A DNA stretch of 64,000 bases, taken from contig CAZWMT010000006.1 in the NCBI GenBank assembly GCA_964635055.1, positions 62,001 through 126,000 of the forward strand, written 5' to 3'. The notes beneath the pieces are model-generated. The model saw nothing but the letters and a program-made list of their open reading frames with translations, did not search any database and had not been told where the DNA came from. Positions 34,282 to 42,264 of the stretch are shown piece by piece. Positions within the stretch are counted from its first letter, which is position 1, and each line of letters opens with the position of its first letter. This DNA comes from JAEUJM01 sp964635055. Lineage in GTDB: Bacteria > Actinomycetota > Acidimicrobiia > Acidimicrobiales > DATDAH01. Both the position numbers and the translations under genes were made by a program.

Positions 34282-36018
34282 TCAGCGCTGGCCGCGCACG
34301 AGGCGGCCGGGACGGGCGCCCGTGTCGACGTCGTTGCGGCGGGTGACGGCACCGGCCACCACGGTGGCGGTGTAGCCGGACGCCTCCTGCAGCAGGCGCC
34401 GCCCGCCGCCGGGGAGGTCGTGGGCGAGCCGGGGTGAGCGCAGGGTGAGCGCGGCGTGGTCGATCACGTTGAGGTCGGCCCGTTGGCCGACCTCCACCGT
34501 GCCCCGGTCGCCGAGGCCGTAGAGCTGGGCGGTGCGCTGGGTCTGCATCTGGATCACGCTCTCCAGCGACAACTGCGGCCCGCGGCTGCGGTCACGGGCC
34601 CAGTGGGTCAGACCGTAGGTGGGGAGTGAGGCGTCGCAGATCATCCCGCAGTGGGCGCCCCCGTCCCCGAGCCCGAGCGCGGCCCGGGGATGGGTCATCT
34701 GCTCGCGGAGCACGTCGTGGTTGCCGTGGGTGTAGTTGAACAGCGGCAACATGAGCAGGGCCCGGCCCTCGTCCTCGCAGAGGAGGTCGTAGACCATCTC
34801 GTCGGCGCTGACCCCGGCGGCCTCGGCCAGCGCCGCCGCCGACTGGTCAGGGGTGGGCTCGTACTCGGGTGGGTCGCCCATGACGAACAGCTTCTGGGGA
34901 ATCGTGCGCAGGAAGGACGGGAGGCCGGCCCAGAGGCTGCCGTCGCCCGGCGCGTCCTCCTCGGTGAGGATGGCGGCGCGGACCTTCGGCTCGCGCAGTC
35001 GGCGCACGCGCTCGTCGAGGGGCAGGCCGGCGAGGGTCAGGTACGACGGTCGCAGCGCGAACGGGTGATGGGTCTGGAACCCGATCAGCATCCCGAACGG
35101 CCGGTTGGCGATCTGGGGGTAGATCTCGGCGCCCTCGTCGAGCGCCGTCATCGACTCCTCCATCTGCATCTTCCAGAGGTCCGGGGCGAGGTCGACCTGC
35201 AGGACGATGAAGGTGACCGGGCGTTCGATCTCGGCGGACAGGCGGCGCATCCAGCTCATCTCCGCCGCGGCCGGCGAGAGATCGAGGCCGTCGACACCGG
35301 CGGGGGCGAGCTCGAAGATGGAGGCGCCGCCGCGGGCCATCGCCCGGCCGATGCCGAACAGCTCCTCTTCGGCGGCGTACGTGCCCGGGACGGGCTCGCC
35401 GTCGATGGCCCGGTGGGCGATGGTGCGCGAGGTGGAGAAGCCGAGGGCGCCGGCCTCCACCGCCTCCTGCACGATGTCGGCCATGGCCGCGATGTCCTCG
35501 GGGGTGGCAGGCTCGTTGCGGGCGCCGCGCTCGCCCATCACGTAGCCGCGCACGGCCCCGTGGGGGATCTGGGTGCCGATGTCGACCGCGAAGTGCCGGG
35601 CGTCGAGGGTGTCGAGGTACTCGGGGAAGGTCTCCCAGCCCCACGTCATCCCTTCCGCCAACGCAGTGCCGGGGATGTCCTCCACGCCCTCCATGAGCTG
35701 GATGAGCCACTCCTCCTGGCCGGGGTGGACGGGGGCGAAGCCGACGCCGCAGTTGCCCATGACGAGGGTGGTGACGCCGTGGCCCGCCGAGGGGTCGAGC
35801 GAGGTGTCCCAGGTGGCCTGGCCGTCGTAGTGGGTGTGGATGTCCACGAACCCCGGCGTGACCAGTTGGTCGGTGGCGTCGATGGTCTCGGCCGCCTCGG
35901 CCTCGATGGACGGAGCCACCTCCGTCACCAGGCCGTCCTTGACGCCGACGTCGGCGCGGCGGGCGTCTGCCCCCGTGCCGTCCACCAGCGTTCCCCCCGT
36001 GATGATCATGTCGAACAT
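34282..36018 (-). CDS. N-acyl-D-amino-acid deacylase-like amidohydrolase
   Basis: A 578-residue member of the amidohydrolase-3 / D-aminoacylase group. Metal ligands are seen in VDIHTHYDGQATWD (His61, His63), a GNCGVGFAP block follows, and the late region has GLGDGGAHCGMICDAS with an Asp/His pair. D-aminoacylases hydrolyse N-acyl-D-amino acids; many actinobacterial relatives have untested substrates. Its 5' leader is a copy of a dispersed repeat that contributes the ribosome binding site AAGGAGG, 11 nt before the ATG at 36018. The PPK2 gene lies downstream on the same strand. Confidence 0.85.
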   Translation of the reverse strand: MFDMIITGGTLVDGTGADARRADVGVKDGLVTEVAPSIEAEAAETIDATDQLVTPGFVDIHTHYDGQATWDTSLDPSAGHGVTTLVMGNCGVGFAPVHPGQEEWLIQLMEGVEDIPGTALAEGMTWGWETFPEYLDTLDARHFAVDIGTQIPHGAVRGYVMGERGARNEPATPEDIAAMADIVQEAVEAGALGFSTSRTIAHRAIDGEPVPGTYAAEEELFGIGRAMARGGASIFELAPAGVDGLDLSPAAAEMSWMRRLSAEIERPVTFIVLQVDLAPDLWKMQMEESMTALDEGAEIYPQIANRPFGMLIGFQTHHPFALRPSYLTLAGLPLDERVRRLREPKVRAAILTEEDAPGDGSLWAGLPSFLRTIPQKLFVMGDPPEYEPTPDQSAAALAEAAGVSADEMVYDLLCEDEGRALLMLPLFNYTHGNHDVLREQMTHPRAALGLGDGGAHCGMICDASLPTYGLTHWARDRSRGPQLSLESVIQMQTQRTAQLYGLGDRGTVEVGQRADLNVIDHAALTLRSPRLAHDLPGGGRRLLQEASGYTATVVAGAVTRRNDVDTGARPGRLVRGQR

Positions 36019-36098
36019 GTCGCTCTGTCCCTCCTTCGTCGGGACGGCTTCGCCATCCGGTTCGTCCTCGGTGCTGCTCCACTCCGTTGCGCAGCGTC
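36019..36098 (-). promoter_or_regulatory. Repeat-derived 5' leader with hairpin and RBS (copy A1)
   Basis: On the minus strand this leader contains GCTGC...GCAGC arms, then the hairpin GGATGGC-GAA-GCCGTCC (36042-36058), then AAGGAGG 11 nt before the amidohydrolase ATG. A 43-nt core, from CGAACC through the hairpin and RBS to ACAGAGC, is identical to the leader of the EthD gene at 39685. The two coding sequences are unrelated. A cis-acting RNA element or a mobile repeat domesticated as a leader are both possible. Confidence 0.6.
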
Positions 36099-36164
36099 GG
36101 TCCTGCGTCGGGACGGCTTCGCCATCCGGTTCGTCGGTGCTGCTCCACTCCGTTGCGCAGCGTC
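36099..36164 (-). repeat. Second tandem copy of the leader repeat (A2)
   Basis: This unit repeats the A1 element upstream, including the GCTGC...GCAGC arms and the GGATGGC-GAA-GCCGTCC hairpin (36111-36127). It loses identity just before the ribosome-binding segment (CAGGACC rather than AAGGAGGGA), so only A1 serves as an RBS. Two adjacent copies point to local duplication. Confidence 0.7.
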
Positions 36165-36200
36165 ACCGCCGCCGGGTGCTTCCCCCGTGACCCCAGTCTC

Positions 36201-36677
36201 TCAGGTGGTGGGGCCCGTGGGGTCCTCGGGGGTGTGGTCGATGCCCGTGGTCGAGTAGCCGTCCATGATGTGCTCCATCCACCACACCGGCGCGGCGTCG
36301 AGCAGCCCTTGGAGGTCGGGGTAGTCCCACCAGCGGGTGAGGCGGCCCTCGAAGTCGATCTCGTGCACCGAGACGAAGCGCACCGTGAAGGTCTCGCCGG
36401 TGTGCCAGTGCCACTCCTCGGCGTGCTCGGTCATCACGCACTGCTCGTCGGCGACGATGCGCCCGGGGTGGTGGAGGATGTCCTCCAGGGGCTCGAGGCC
36501 GAGGCGCAGACGCGCGGCGATCTGTGCCGGGCCGATGGCCACGTCCTCGTCGGGCGTGAACACGTCGGTGTACTGCCCGTCCGGCGTGAAGTACGCGCCC
36601 ACCGCCTCGAAGTCGCGCCGGTAGAGGTCCTGCCAGAAGCGCTCGATCAGTTCCCTGTTGGCGTCGGCTGTCCGCAT
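36201..36677 (-). CDS. NTF2-fold protein (SnoaL / limonene-epoxide-hydrolase-like)
   Basis: A 158-residue single-domain protein of the cystatin-like alpha+beta fold. NRELIERFWQDLYRRDFEAV at residues about 7-26 is the typical first helix. EWHWHTGETFTVRFVSVHEI and IDFEGRLTRWWDYPDLQGLL form the pocket strands, where the Arg/Asp pair is reminiscent of the limonene-1,2-epoxide hydrolase triad, although the full triad cannot be confirmed. It may hydrate an epoxide or isomerise a ketosteroid-like substrate. It is divergent from the SLH beta-helix gene across 233 bp that contain REP-like copy 2. Confidence 0.75.
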   Translation of the reverse strand: MRTADANRELIERFWQDLYRRDFEAVGAYFTPDGQYTDVFTPDEDVAIGPAQIAARLRLGLEPLEDILHHPGRIVADEQCVMTEHAEEWHWHTGETFTVRFVSVHEIDFEGRLTRWWDYPDLQGLLDAAPVWWMEHIMDGYSTTGIDHTPEDPTGPTT

Positions 36678-36713
36678 GCCGCGACGTTAAGGCGTCCACG
36701 GCTGGGTCGGGAA

Positions 36714-36757
36714 CTGGCTCCCGATTCGACGGTCCTGGCGGTCGAATCGGGAGCCAG
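36714..36757. repeat. REP-like palindrome, copy 2
   Basis: CTGGCTCCCGATTCGAC (36714-36730) pairs perfectly with 36741-36757 around the loop GGTCCTGGCG. It lies between divergent genes, so here it cannot be an ordinary terminator of a flanking gene. Similarity to copies 3 and 4 continues for about 35 bp to the right (ACGGATC..., then CCGCGCGG), beyond the hairpin. Confidence 0.85.
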
Positions 36758-36910
36758 GACGGATCTGCGGACGGCCACGCCGCGCGGTCCCTCGGCTCAG
36801 GGGTCCCGACCCGCCCTGGCGCCAGGAAGTGACTTTGCGCCCTAGGCCCACGAGGCGGACCGGTCGATCATGGGTACGGGCGGCCCGCAGTCACCCATGA
36901 GGAGCGAACG

Positions 36911-39448
36911 ATGCGAGCGATCCGGATCTCGACCTCGGTGGTGGCGACGACGGCGCTCGTCGCCCTGCTCACGTTGGCCTCGGGCCCTGCCGTGGCCGCA
37001 CCGGCGCGGGCCCACATCGTCACCGCGTCGCCGGAGGTGACCGTCGTGTCGGTCGCGAGCGCCGGCGATTACCGGCGGGCGCTCGCTGACCTCTCGCGCC
37101 TGGTGGGGACGGGCTCCAGTCGCATCGAGGTCACCGCCGACTTCGCCATGAGCGGCTCGGCGTGGCCCACCTACGACGGGTCCCGCTCGCTCACCGTCGA
37201 CGGCAACGGCCACCGGGTGGACGGGGGCCCGGCCCTGCGCCCGTTCCTGCTGGTCGAGGGCGGTCCGGCGGTGAAGGTGCAGGACGTCACCCTCGCCGGC
37301 TTCCGCAACTCGGCGATCATCGCTACGCCCGATGTGCTCGACCGGTGGGGCCAGCTGATCGTGCGGCGCAGCCGGTTCAGCGGGAACTCGGCCTCTGGAC
37401 CGGGTGGCGCGATCGCCGCGGCGTGGGTGGACGTCAACCAGAGCACGTTCGACGGCAACCACGCGACCGGTGAGGACCACTGGGGCGGCGGCGCCGTCTA
37501 CGCGCAGTACTACCTGACCGCCACCCGCAGCACCTTCACCGGGAACTCGTCCGACTTCGACGCGGGCGCGCTCCAGTCGTCGGGCGACCTCTTCCTGAAC
37601 GCATCGACCGTCGTCGACAACACCTCCCCGGCCACGTCCGTACACGTCGACGACACCCTCGAGTCGATGGGGTCGGTCGTCGCCAACACCCTCGGCGGTG
37701 GTGAGGGCTGCGCGGTCGGAACCACCAATGACCACGGCAGCTTCTCGTCCGACGCATCGTGCGGCTTCGACATCACCGACGCCACCGATCCCGGCCTGGC
37801 ACCGCTGGCCGACAACGGCGGCGCCACGCCCACCCGCATGCCTGGCGAGGACTCGCCCCTCGTCGATGCCGGGCCCGGCGGTGACCCGCTGTCCGACCTG
37901 TTCTGCTACCCGACCGACCAGCGTGGGGTGCGCCGCCCGGTGGGCGGGGCGTGCGACCTCGGTGCGGTCGAGCGGGGCTGGGGCCAAGTGGTGACGACCG
38001 GTGCCGACGCCGGGCCGGGCTCGTACCGCCAAGCCGTCGTCGACGCGTCGGCCGCGACCCTGCCGGTGCGCATCGACCTCGACCAGCAGCAGGTGTCACT
38101 CACCAGCGGGGACGTCGTCTACAGCGGCGTTCAACCGCTGGAGGTGCACGGCGTGCCGGGCGCGGGGATCGACGGTGGCGGTGCCGGTCAGATCCTGCGG
38201 GCCACGGTCTCGCCGTCGGTCTCGGTGGTGGACCTGGTCCTGCAGCACGGGGCGTCGGACGACTCGGGCGGCGCGGTCGAGGTCGAGGCCACCGGCGGGG
38301 ACCTGACGATCGAGCGCTCCGCCCTCCTCGACAACTCGGCCGACGTGTACGGGGGCGCGGCCGGCTCGCAGGGCACCCTGGTGGTGCGCAACTCGACGGT
38401 GTCGGGCAACGAGGCCGGCATCGGCGGCGGCGGGGTCGCCGCCGCGGGGGTGCTCACCCTCGAGCACGCCACGGTCACCGACAACACCTCGGGCGTGGGG
38501 GCCAACGCTGCGGGCTTCTCGGCCATCCACTCCTTCGGCTCCGTCCTCGCCGAACCGCACGGCCCGTCGAACTGCTCGTTCTCCGGGGCCACCGTGTCGG
38601 AGGGTCACAACTACTCGACCGACACCACCTGCAACCCGGGCACCGGCACCGACGTGGCCAGCGGTGCCGATCCCCGCCTCGGACCGGCGCGCGACAACGG
38701 GCGGGCGACCCCCACACGTTTCCCGCTGGCGGGATCACCGCTCGTCGACGCCATCCCCGTCGAGGACTGCCGGGCGCCGTTCGACCAGCGTCAGGTCGAC
38801 CGCCCGTTCCCGGTCGAGGGCCCGTGCGACATCGGTGCCATCGAGGGCGTGTACCCGGGCCACCACTTCACCGACGTCCCGGACAAGTACGACGCCGCCG
38901 TGCGCTGGATCTCGAGCGACGTCAACGATCCCGCGCTGATGACCCCCTACGCCGGCGGGGCGTTCCTCCCGAGGCTCAGCCTGACCCGCGGCAAGCTGGC
39001 GCTCACGCTCTACCGCCAGGCCGGTACGCCCGACGTGTCGTCGTTGCCGCCCGTCGCCTTCACCGACGTGCCCGCCGCGCAACGAGACGCCGTGCGGTGG
39101 GCGGTCGGCACCGGCATCCTCGCCGGGCGCACGCCGACCCGCTTCGGGACCGGCGACCCCAGCACACGTGTCCAGGTGGCCGGTGCCCTCTACCGTGCCG
39201 CCGGGTCACAGGACGTCACCCCGTTCCCGTTCCACGGGCTCGATGACGTCCCCGCATGGGCCGACGACGCGGTCACGTGGGCCGTGCACCACGGGATCAT
39301 GGTCGGGTCCGGAGGGTCGTTCCACTCCCGGGAGCCGGTCACCCGCGGCCAGTTCGCCCGATCCGACTACCGGATGGTCATCGACCCGGGAGCCTGGGCC
39401 GACCCGTCGGCGGCGCCGTCGACGGTGCCGTTCCGCCCCTCACCCTGA
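36911..39448 (+). CDS. SLH-anchored beta-helix surface protein
   Basis: An 845-residue exported protein. The ATG at 36911 follows AGGAG by six bases and gives a signal peptide (core to about residue 30). Two beta-helix modules of the choice-of-anchor Q type occupy about 45-350 and 360-640: repeated short rungs such as RSRFSGNSASGPGGAIAAA and RSTFTGNSSDFDAGALQSSG, each module ending with PLVDAGP or PLVDAIP and a FDQR or TDQR segment. Three SLH-like repeats end the protein (about 650-833; HFTDVPDKYDAAVRWIS, AFTDVPAAQRDAVRWAVGTG, GLDDVPAWADDAVTWAV). It should be held at the wall, presenting the helices to polysaccharide or other ligands. Catalytic residues are not evident. Confidence 0.82.
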   Translation: MRAIRISTSVVATTALVALLTLASGPAVAAPARAHIVTASPEVTVVSVASAGDYRRALADLSRLVGTGSSRIEVTADFAMSGSAWPTYDGSRSLTVDGNGHRVDGGPALRPFLLVEGGPAVKVQDVTLAGFRNSAIIATPDVLDRWGQLIVRRSRFSGNSASGPGGAIAAAWVDVNQSTFDGNHATGEDHWGGGAVYAQYYLTATRSTFTGNSSDFDAGALQSSGDLFLNASTVVDNTSPATSVHVDDTLESMGSVVANTLGGGEGCAVGTTNDHGSFSSDASCGFDITDATDPGLAPLADNGGATPTRMPGEDSPLVDAGPGGDPLSDLFCYPTDQRGVRRPVGGACDLGAVERGWGQVVTTGADAGPGSYRQAVVDASAATLPVRIDLDQQQVSLTSGDVVYSGVQPLEVHGVPGAGIDGGGAGQILRATVSPSVSVVDLVLQHGASDDSGGAVEVEATGGDLTIERSALLDNSADVYGGAAGSQGTLVVRNSTVSGNEAGIGGGGVAAAGVLTLEHATVTDNTSGVGANAAGFSAIHSFGSVLAEPHGPSNCSFSGATVSEGHNYSTDTTCNPGTGTDVASGADPRLGPARDNGRATPTRFPLAGSPLVDAIPVEDCRAPFDQRQVDRPFPVEGPCDIGAIEGVYPGHHFTDVPDKYDAAVRWISSDVNDPALMTPYAGGAFLPRLSLTRGKLALTLYRQAGTPDVSSLPPVAFTDVPAAQRDAVRWAVGTGILAGRTPTRFGTGDPSTRVQVAGALYRAAGSQDVTPFPFHGLDDVPAWADDAVTWAVHHGIMVGSGGSFHSREPVTRGQFARSDYRMVIDPGAWADPSAAPSTVPFRPSP

Positions 39449-39482
39449 CGGGCCGCGCGGACCGGCTGTCAGCAGATCCGTT

Positions 39483-39526
39483 CTGGCTCCCGATTCGACC
39501 GCCAGGACGGTCGAATCGGGAGCCAG
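39483..39526. repeat. REP-like palindrome, copy 3 (inverted orientation)
   Basis: CTGGCTCCCGATTCGACC (39483-39500) and its exact reverse complement (39509-39526) surround an 8-nt loop. Including the loop, it is nearly the reverse complement of copies 2 and 4, and the shared CCGCGCGG-containing flank lies to the left here. It follows the SLH gene stop by 34 bp and could serve as its terminator. Confidence 0.85.
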
Positions 39527-39610
39527 TTCCCGATCTGTCCGCTCGACCCGTCCTGGGTCGTGGGAGGGTGGTGGTGATCGGCGGGGTGGGGCGTGGGGAC
39601 GTGGGAGGCT

Positions 39611-39684
39611 GCGCAGCGGAGCGGAGCAGCGGCGCCGTCGAACCGGATGGCGAAGCCGTCCCGACGAAGGAGGGACAGAGCAGC
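39611..39684 (+). promoter_or_regulatory. Repeat-derived 5' leader with hairpin and RBS (copy B)
   Basis: This leader of the EthD gene has the same parts as copy A1: GCTGC...GCAGC arms, hairpin GGATGGC-GAA-GCCGTCC (39645-39661) and AAGGAGG (39667-39673), 11 nt before ATG 39685. The last 43 nt before the final three leader bases are identical to the amidohydrolase leader. Selection on RNA structure or recent copying would both explain this. Confidence 0.6.
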
Positions 39685-40404
39685 ATGGAGAAGCTGATGT
39701 ACGTGGTGCGGGACCCGGCACGGGGGAGTGGTGACGGACTGCGCGACGCGCTGATCGGGGCCACCGACCGTTTCGTCGCCGCGGGCGCACGGGCGCTGAC
39801 CGTCGACGCCGACGACTCGGCGTCGGACGTGGCGCCACCCCTGCCGCCCCCCGAGGACGAGCCGAGCTTCCGAGCGCTCGTGTCGGTGTGGCTCGCGAGC
39901 TACGAGCGGCGGGGCCCGATCGAGGCGCTGCTCGACGAGCTGGTGCCCGACTACGACGGCTACCTGGTGGTCGAGTCGCTCTACACCGACTACGGCGAGA
40001 ACGCCCACGCCGCGCCCCGCGACTGGCCCGACGGCCGGCGCTCGCCCGGCCTGCTCACCGTGACCCTGCTGCAGAAGCCCGATGCCCTGTCGTACGAGGA
40101 GTGGATCGACCACTGGCACGGGCACCAGTCACCCATGTCCGAGGCCATGCAGCCCCGCTCCCGCTACGTGCGCAACGAGGTGGTGCGGGGCGTGACCCAC
40201 GACGCCCCGCCGTGGCGGGCCATCGTCGAGGAGGCGTGGCCCAGCCCGGAGCACATCACCGACCCGTTCCTCTTCTACTCCGCCTCCTCGCAGGACGAGC
40301 TGAACGCCAACCTGGCCACGATGCTCGACAGCGTCAACACCCTGACCGACCTGTCCACCCTGCGGGTCGCCACGATGAGCGAGTACCTCCTCCGCTCGCT
40401 GTGA
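39685..40404 (+). CDS. EthD-domain protein
   Basis: A 239-residue cytoplasmic protein. The second half carries the dimeric alpha+beta-barrel EthD domain: LLTVTLLQKPDALSYEEWID followed by HWHGHQSPMSEAMQPRSRYV, where the WxxHWxxxH-like pattern is diagnostic. The first half has a related ferredoxin-like fold (MYVVRDPARGSGDGLRDALI). EthD proteins occur with degradation pathways and often act as small-molecule isomerases or accessory factors. The ATG at 39685 is well defined by the repeat-borne RBS, although the frame is open far upstream. Confidence 0.8.
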   Translation: MEKLMYVVRDPARGSGDGLRDALIGATDRFVAAGARALTVDADDSASDVAPPLPPPEDEPSFRALVSVWLASYERRGPIEALLDELVPDYDGYLVVESLYTDYGENAHAAPRDWPDGRRSPGLLTVTLLQKPDALSYEEWIDHWHGHQSPMSEAMQPRSRYVRNEVVRGVTHDAPPWRAIVEEAWPSPEHITDPFLFYSASSQDELNANLATMLDSVNTLTDLSTLRVATMSEYLLRSL

Positions 40405-40421
40405 GTCGAGCCGAGCCGAGC

Positions 40422-41267
40422 TCAGTCGCTCACGGCGTCGAGCCATGCGACCGCGGCGTCGAGGTGGTGGTGGATCCGGTCGTGGCCGCCTCCGGCGCTG
40501 GCGCGCGCCGCTGCCGCCAGGGCGTGGGCCACGTCCGGGCGGGCCGCCAACACGCCAAGGGGCACCACCTGCACGCGGATGGTGAACAGCACCGCGCCCG
40601 AGCGGGGAAGGCGTCGCAGGGTCTGGCGCTCGCTGCGCAGCCACAGCCGGTCGCCGGCGCTCGCGGGGGTCACCCCGGCGGCGGGTGGCGGGTGCTCGGG
40701 GGCGAACAGCGTGGGGTGGTCGTGCACGCCCCAGTTGCGGCGCACGACGATGCGGCCCTCGGGGAGGCGCTCGAGGAAGCGGTCCACCTTGGTCGACAGC
40801 TCGGTGGCGTAGTGGGGGACGGGGCCGTGGATGGCCGCCGCCGAGCCGCCGATCTTGTCGGCCAGGCGCCAGTGCGACGGGAAGCTGAGCGACGCGGCCA
40901 CGAGCCGGGACGCCCCGTCGCGCTCCGCCATCAGGCACAGGTCCTCCTGCACCAACAGCCCCGCGGCCTCGAGCGGGTGCCGGTCGGGGTCCACCGCCAG
41001 GGCTGCCTGCGGGTGATGGGTCGACAGGGCACCGACGATCAGGTCGAGCGCCTCCTGCCCGGCCGCCTCGGTGCGGGCGAGGGCGGCGAACACGTCGTCG
41101 CGACGTTCGGCGAGCAGCCGGCGCTTCAGGGCCAGCTCGTCACCTCGTCGATCGTCCACCTCCAACCAACGGTCCTCGGCGATGGTGCGCAAGCCCATGT
41201 GCAGCCAGGGTGGCCCGGGCTCGAGCACCAGCTCGTCCAGCCACGCCGGCGGGGGCGTGTGCGACAC
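40422..41267 (-). CDS. DUF3445 protein (heme-dependent oxidative N-demethylase-like)
   Basis: A 281-residue protein of the DUF3445 family, whose characterised members are heme-dependent oxidative N-demethylase alpha subunits. Diagnostic blocks are PPWLHMGLRTIAEDRWLEVD, VQEDLCLMAERDGASRLVAA, SLSFPSHWRLADKIGGSAAA and IHGPVPHYATELSTKVDRFL, with RRNWGVHDH following. No adjacent partner subunits are seen, so it may act alone or with distant reductases. The GTG at 41267 is chosen to avoid overlap with the divergent VOC gene starting at 41277; an ATG at 41309 would overlap it. Confidence 0.78.
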   Translation of the reverse strand: MSHTPPPAWLDELVLEPGPPWLHMGLRTIAEDRWLEVDDRRGDELALKRRLLAERRDDVFAALARTEAAGQEALDLIVGALSTHHPQAALAVDPDRHPLEAAGLLVQEDLCLMAERDGASRLVAASLSFPSHWRLADKIGGSAAAIHGPVPHYATELSTKVDRFLERLPEGRIVVRRNWGVHDHPTLFAPEHPPPAAGVTPASAGDRLWLRSERQTLRRLPRSGAVLFTIRVQVVPLGVLAARPDVAHALAAAARASAGGGHDRIHHHLDAAVAWLDAVSD

Positions 41268-41276
41268 TGACCTGCG

Positions 41277-41717
41277 ATGGCCGAGCCGCGGGGTGTCACC
41301 GTCAACCATGTGGGGCAGTGTGTCAGCGATCTCGACCGGTCCCGGGCCTTCTACGAGGGTGTGTTCGGCTTCCGCGCGGTGCGCGAGCTGGCCGTGCCGG
41401 ACGGCGCCTCGCCCCTCCTGCGGTTGACGCCGCCCGTGGGCATGACCGCCCTCTACCTCGAGCTCGACGGGTTCGTGCTCGAGCTGTTGCACTTCGCGGC
41501 GGCGGGGACCGTCGACGCACCCGAGCGGGTGATGAACCACCTGGGCCTCACCCACCTGTCCATGGGCGTGGACGACCTCGACGCCGCGCTCGGAGCGGTG
41601 CGGGCCCACGGCGGCGAGGTGCTCGACGACACCAACGTCGGGGTCGCCGCGTTCGTACGCGATCCCGACGGCCAGTTGATCGAGTTGCTCACCGTTTGGA
41701 CGAAGCCGACCGGCTAG
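41277..41717 (+). CDS. VOC family (glyoxalase-fold) protein
   Basis: A 146-residue vicinal-oxygen-chelate protein. Module one begins VNHVGQCVSDLDRSRAFYEG with a metal His; module two has LTHLSMGVDDLDAALGAVRA and ends RDPDGQLIELLTVW with a metal Glu. It probably dimerises to form the active site. The substrate is unknown. It is divergent from the DUF3445 gene by only nine bases, so each promoter must lie inside the other coding region. Confidence 0.82.
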   Translation: MAEPRGVTVNHVGQCVSDLDRSRAFYEGVFGFRAVRELAVPDGASPLLRLTPPVGMTALYLELDGFVLELLHFAAAGTVDAPERVMNHLGLTHLSMGVDDLDAALGAVRAHGGEVLDDTNVGVAAFVRDPDGQLIELLTVWTKPTG

Positions 41718-41729
41718 CCCTGCCGGCGG

Positions 41730-42188
41730 TCAGTGGGTGAGGCCCGCCAGGGCCGACAGCGCCTTGTCGGCGTGGGTGTTCATGTTCAGCTCGCTCGACA
41801 CCACCTCGAGCAGCACATGGTCGGTACCGATCACGAAGGTCGACCGCTTGTTGGGGAGCGGCCCCCGACGGGCGACGCCGTAGGCGGCGGCGACCGCACG
41901 GTCGGGGTCCGACAGGAGCGGGTACCCGAGGCCGTGCTTGTCGTCGAACTCGGCCTGCTTGTCCACCGCGTCGGCGCTGATGCCGATGCGTTGCGCTCCG
42001 GATTCCGCGAACTCGGCGTCGAGGTCGCGGAAGTGGCAGGCCTCACGAGTGCACCCGGTGGTCATCGCCTGGGGGTAGAAGAACAGCACCACCGGCCCAT
42101 CGGTCAACAGTGATTCGAGCGTCAGCGTCGTGCCCGTCTGGTCGGACAACTCGAAGTCAGGGGCACGATCGCCCGGTTTCAGCGCCAT
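41730..42188 (-). CDS. bcp: Thioredoxin-dependent peroxiredoxin, PrxQ/BCP type
   Basis: A 152-residue peroxiredoxin that reduces peroxides using thioredoxin. The motif TTGCTREACHFRD contains peroxidatic Cys46 and, five residues later, resolving Cys51, the hallmark of atypical two-Cys PrxQ. VLFFYPQAMTTG and STFVIGTDHVLLEV are other family landmarks. The length is as usual for the family. It is divergent from the L,D-transpeptidase gene over 76 bp and convergent with the VOC gene. Confidence 0.92.
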   Translation of the reverse strand: MALKPGDRAPDFELSDQTGTTLTLESLLTDGPVVLFFYPQAMTTGCTREACHFRDLDAEFAESGAQRIGISADAVDKQAEFDDKHGLGYPLLSDPDRAVAAAYGVARRGPLPNKRSTFVIGTDHVLLEVVSSELNMNTHADKALSALAGLTH

Positions 42189-42264
42189 GGGTGCAGGCTA
42201 CTGCCGGTTCCGGCGAGGGCTACCCGACGATGGCGCCGTTGACGCCCTCGGTACCCTGAGGGCG

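Noticed and set aside
34254..34352. Upstream extension of PPK2 to an ATG at 34352
   Set aside because: It would overlap the amidohydrolase gene by about 70 bases and adds only Ala/Pro/Ser-rich sequence; family similarity starts at the GTG 34253 product.
36019..36164. Transposon or insertion sequence remnant
   Set aside because: The repeats are too short, lack a transposase fragment, terminal inverted repeats and target duplications; a REP-like or leader element is a simpler reading.
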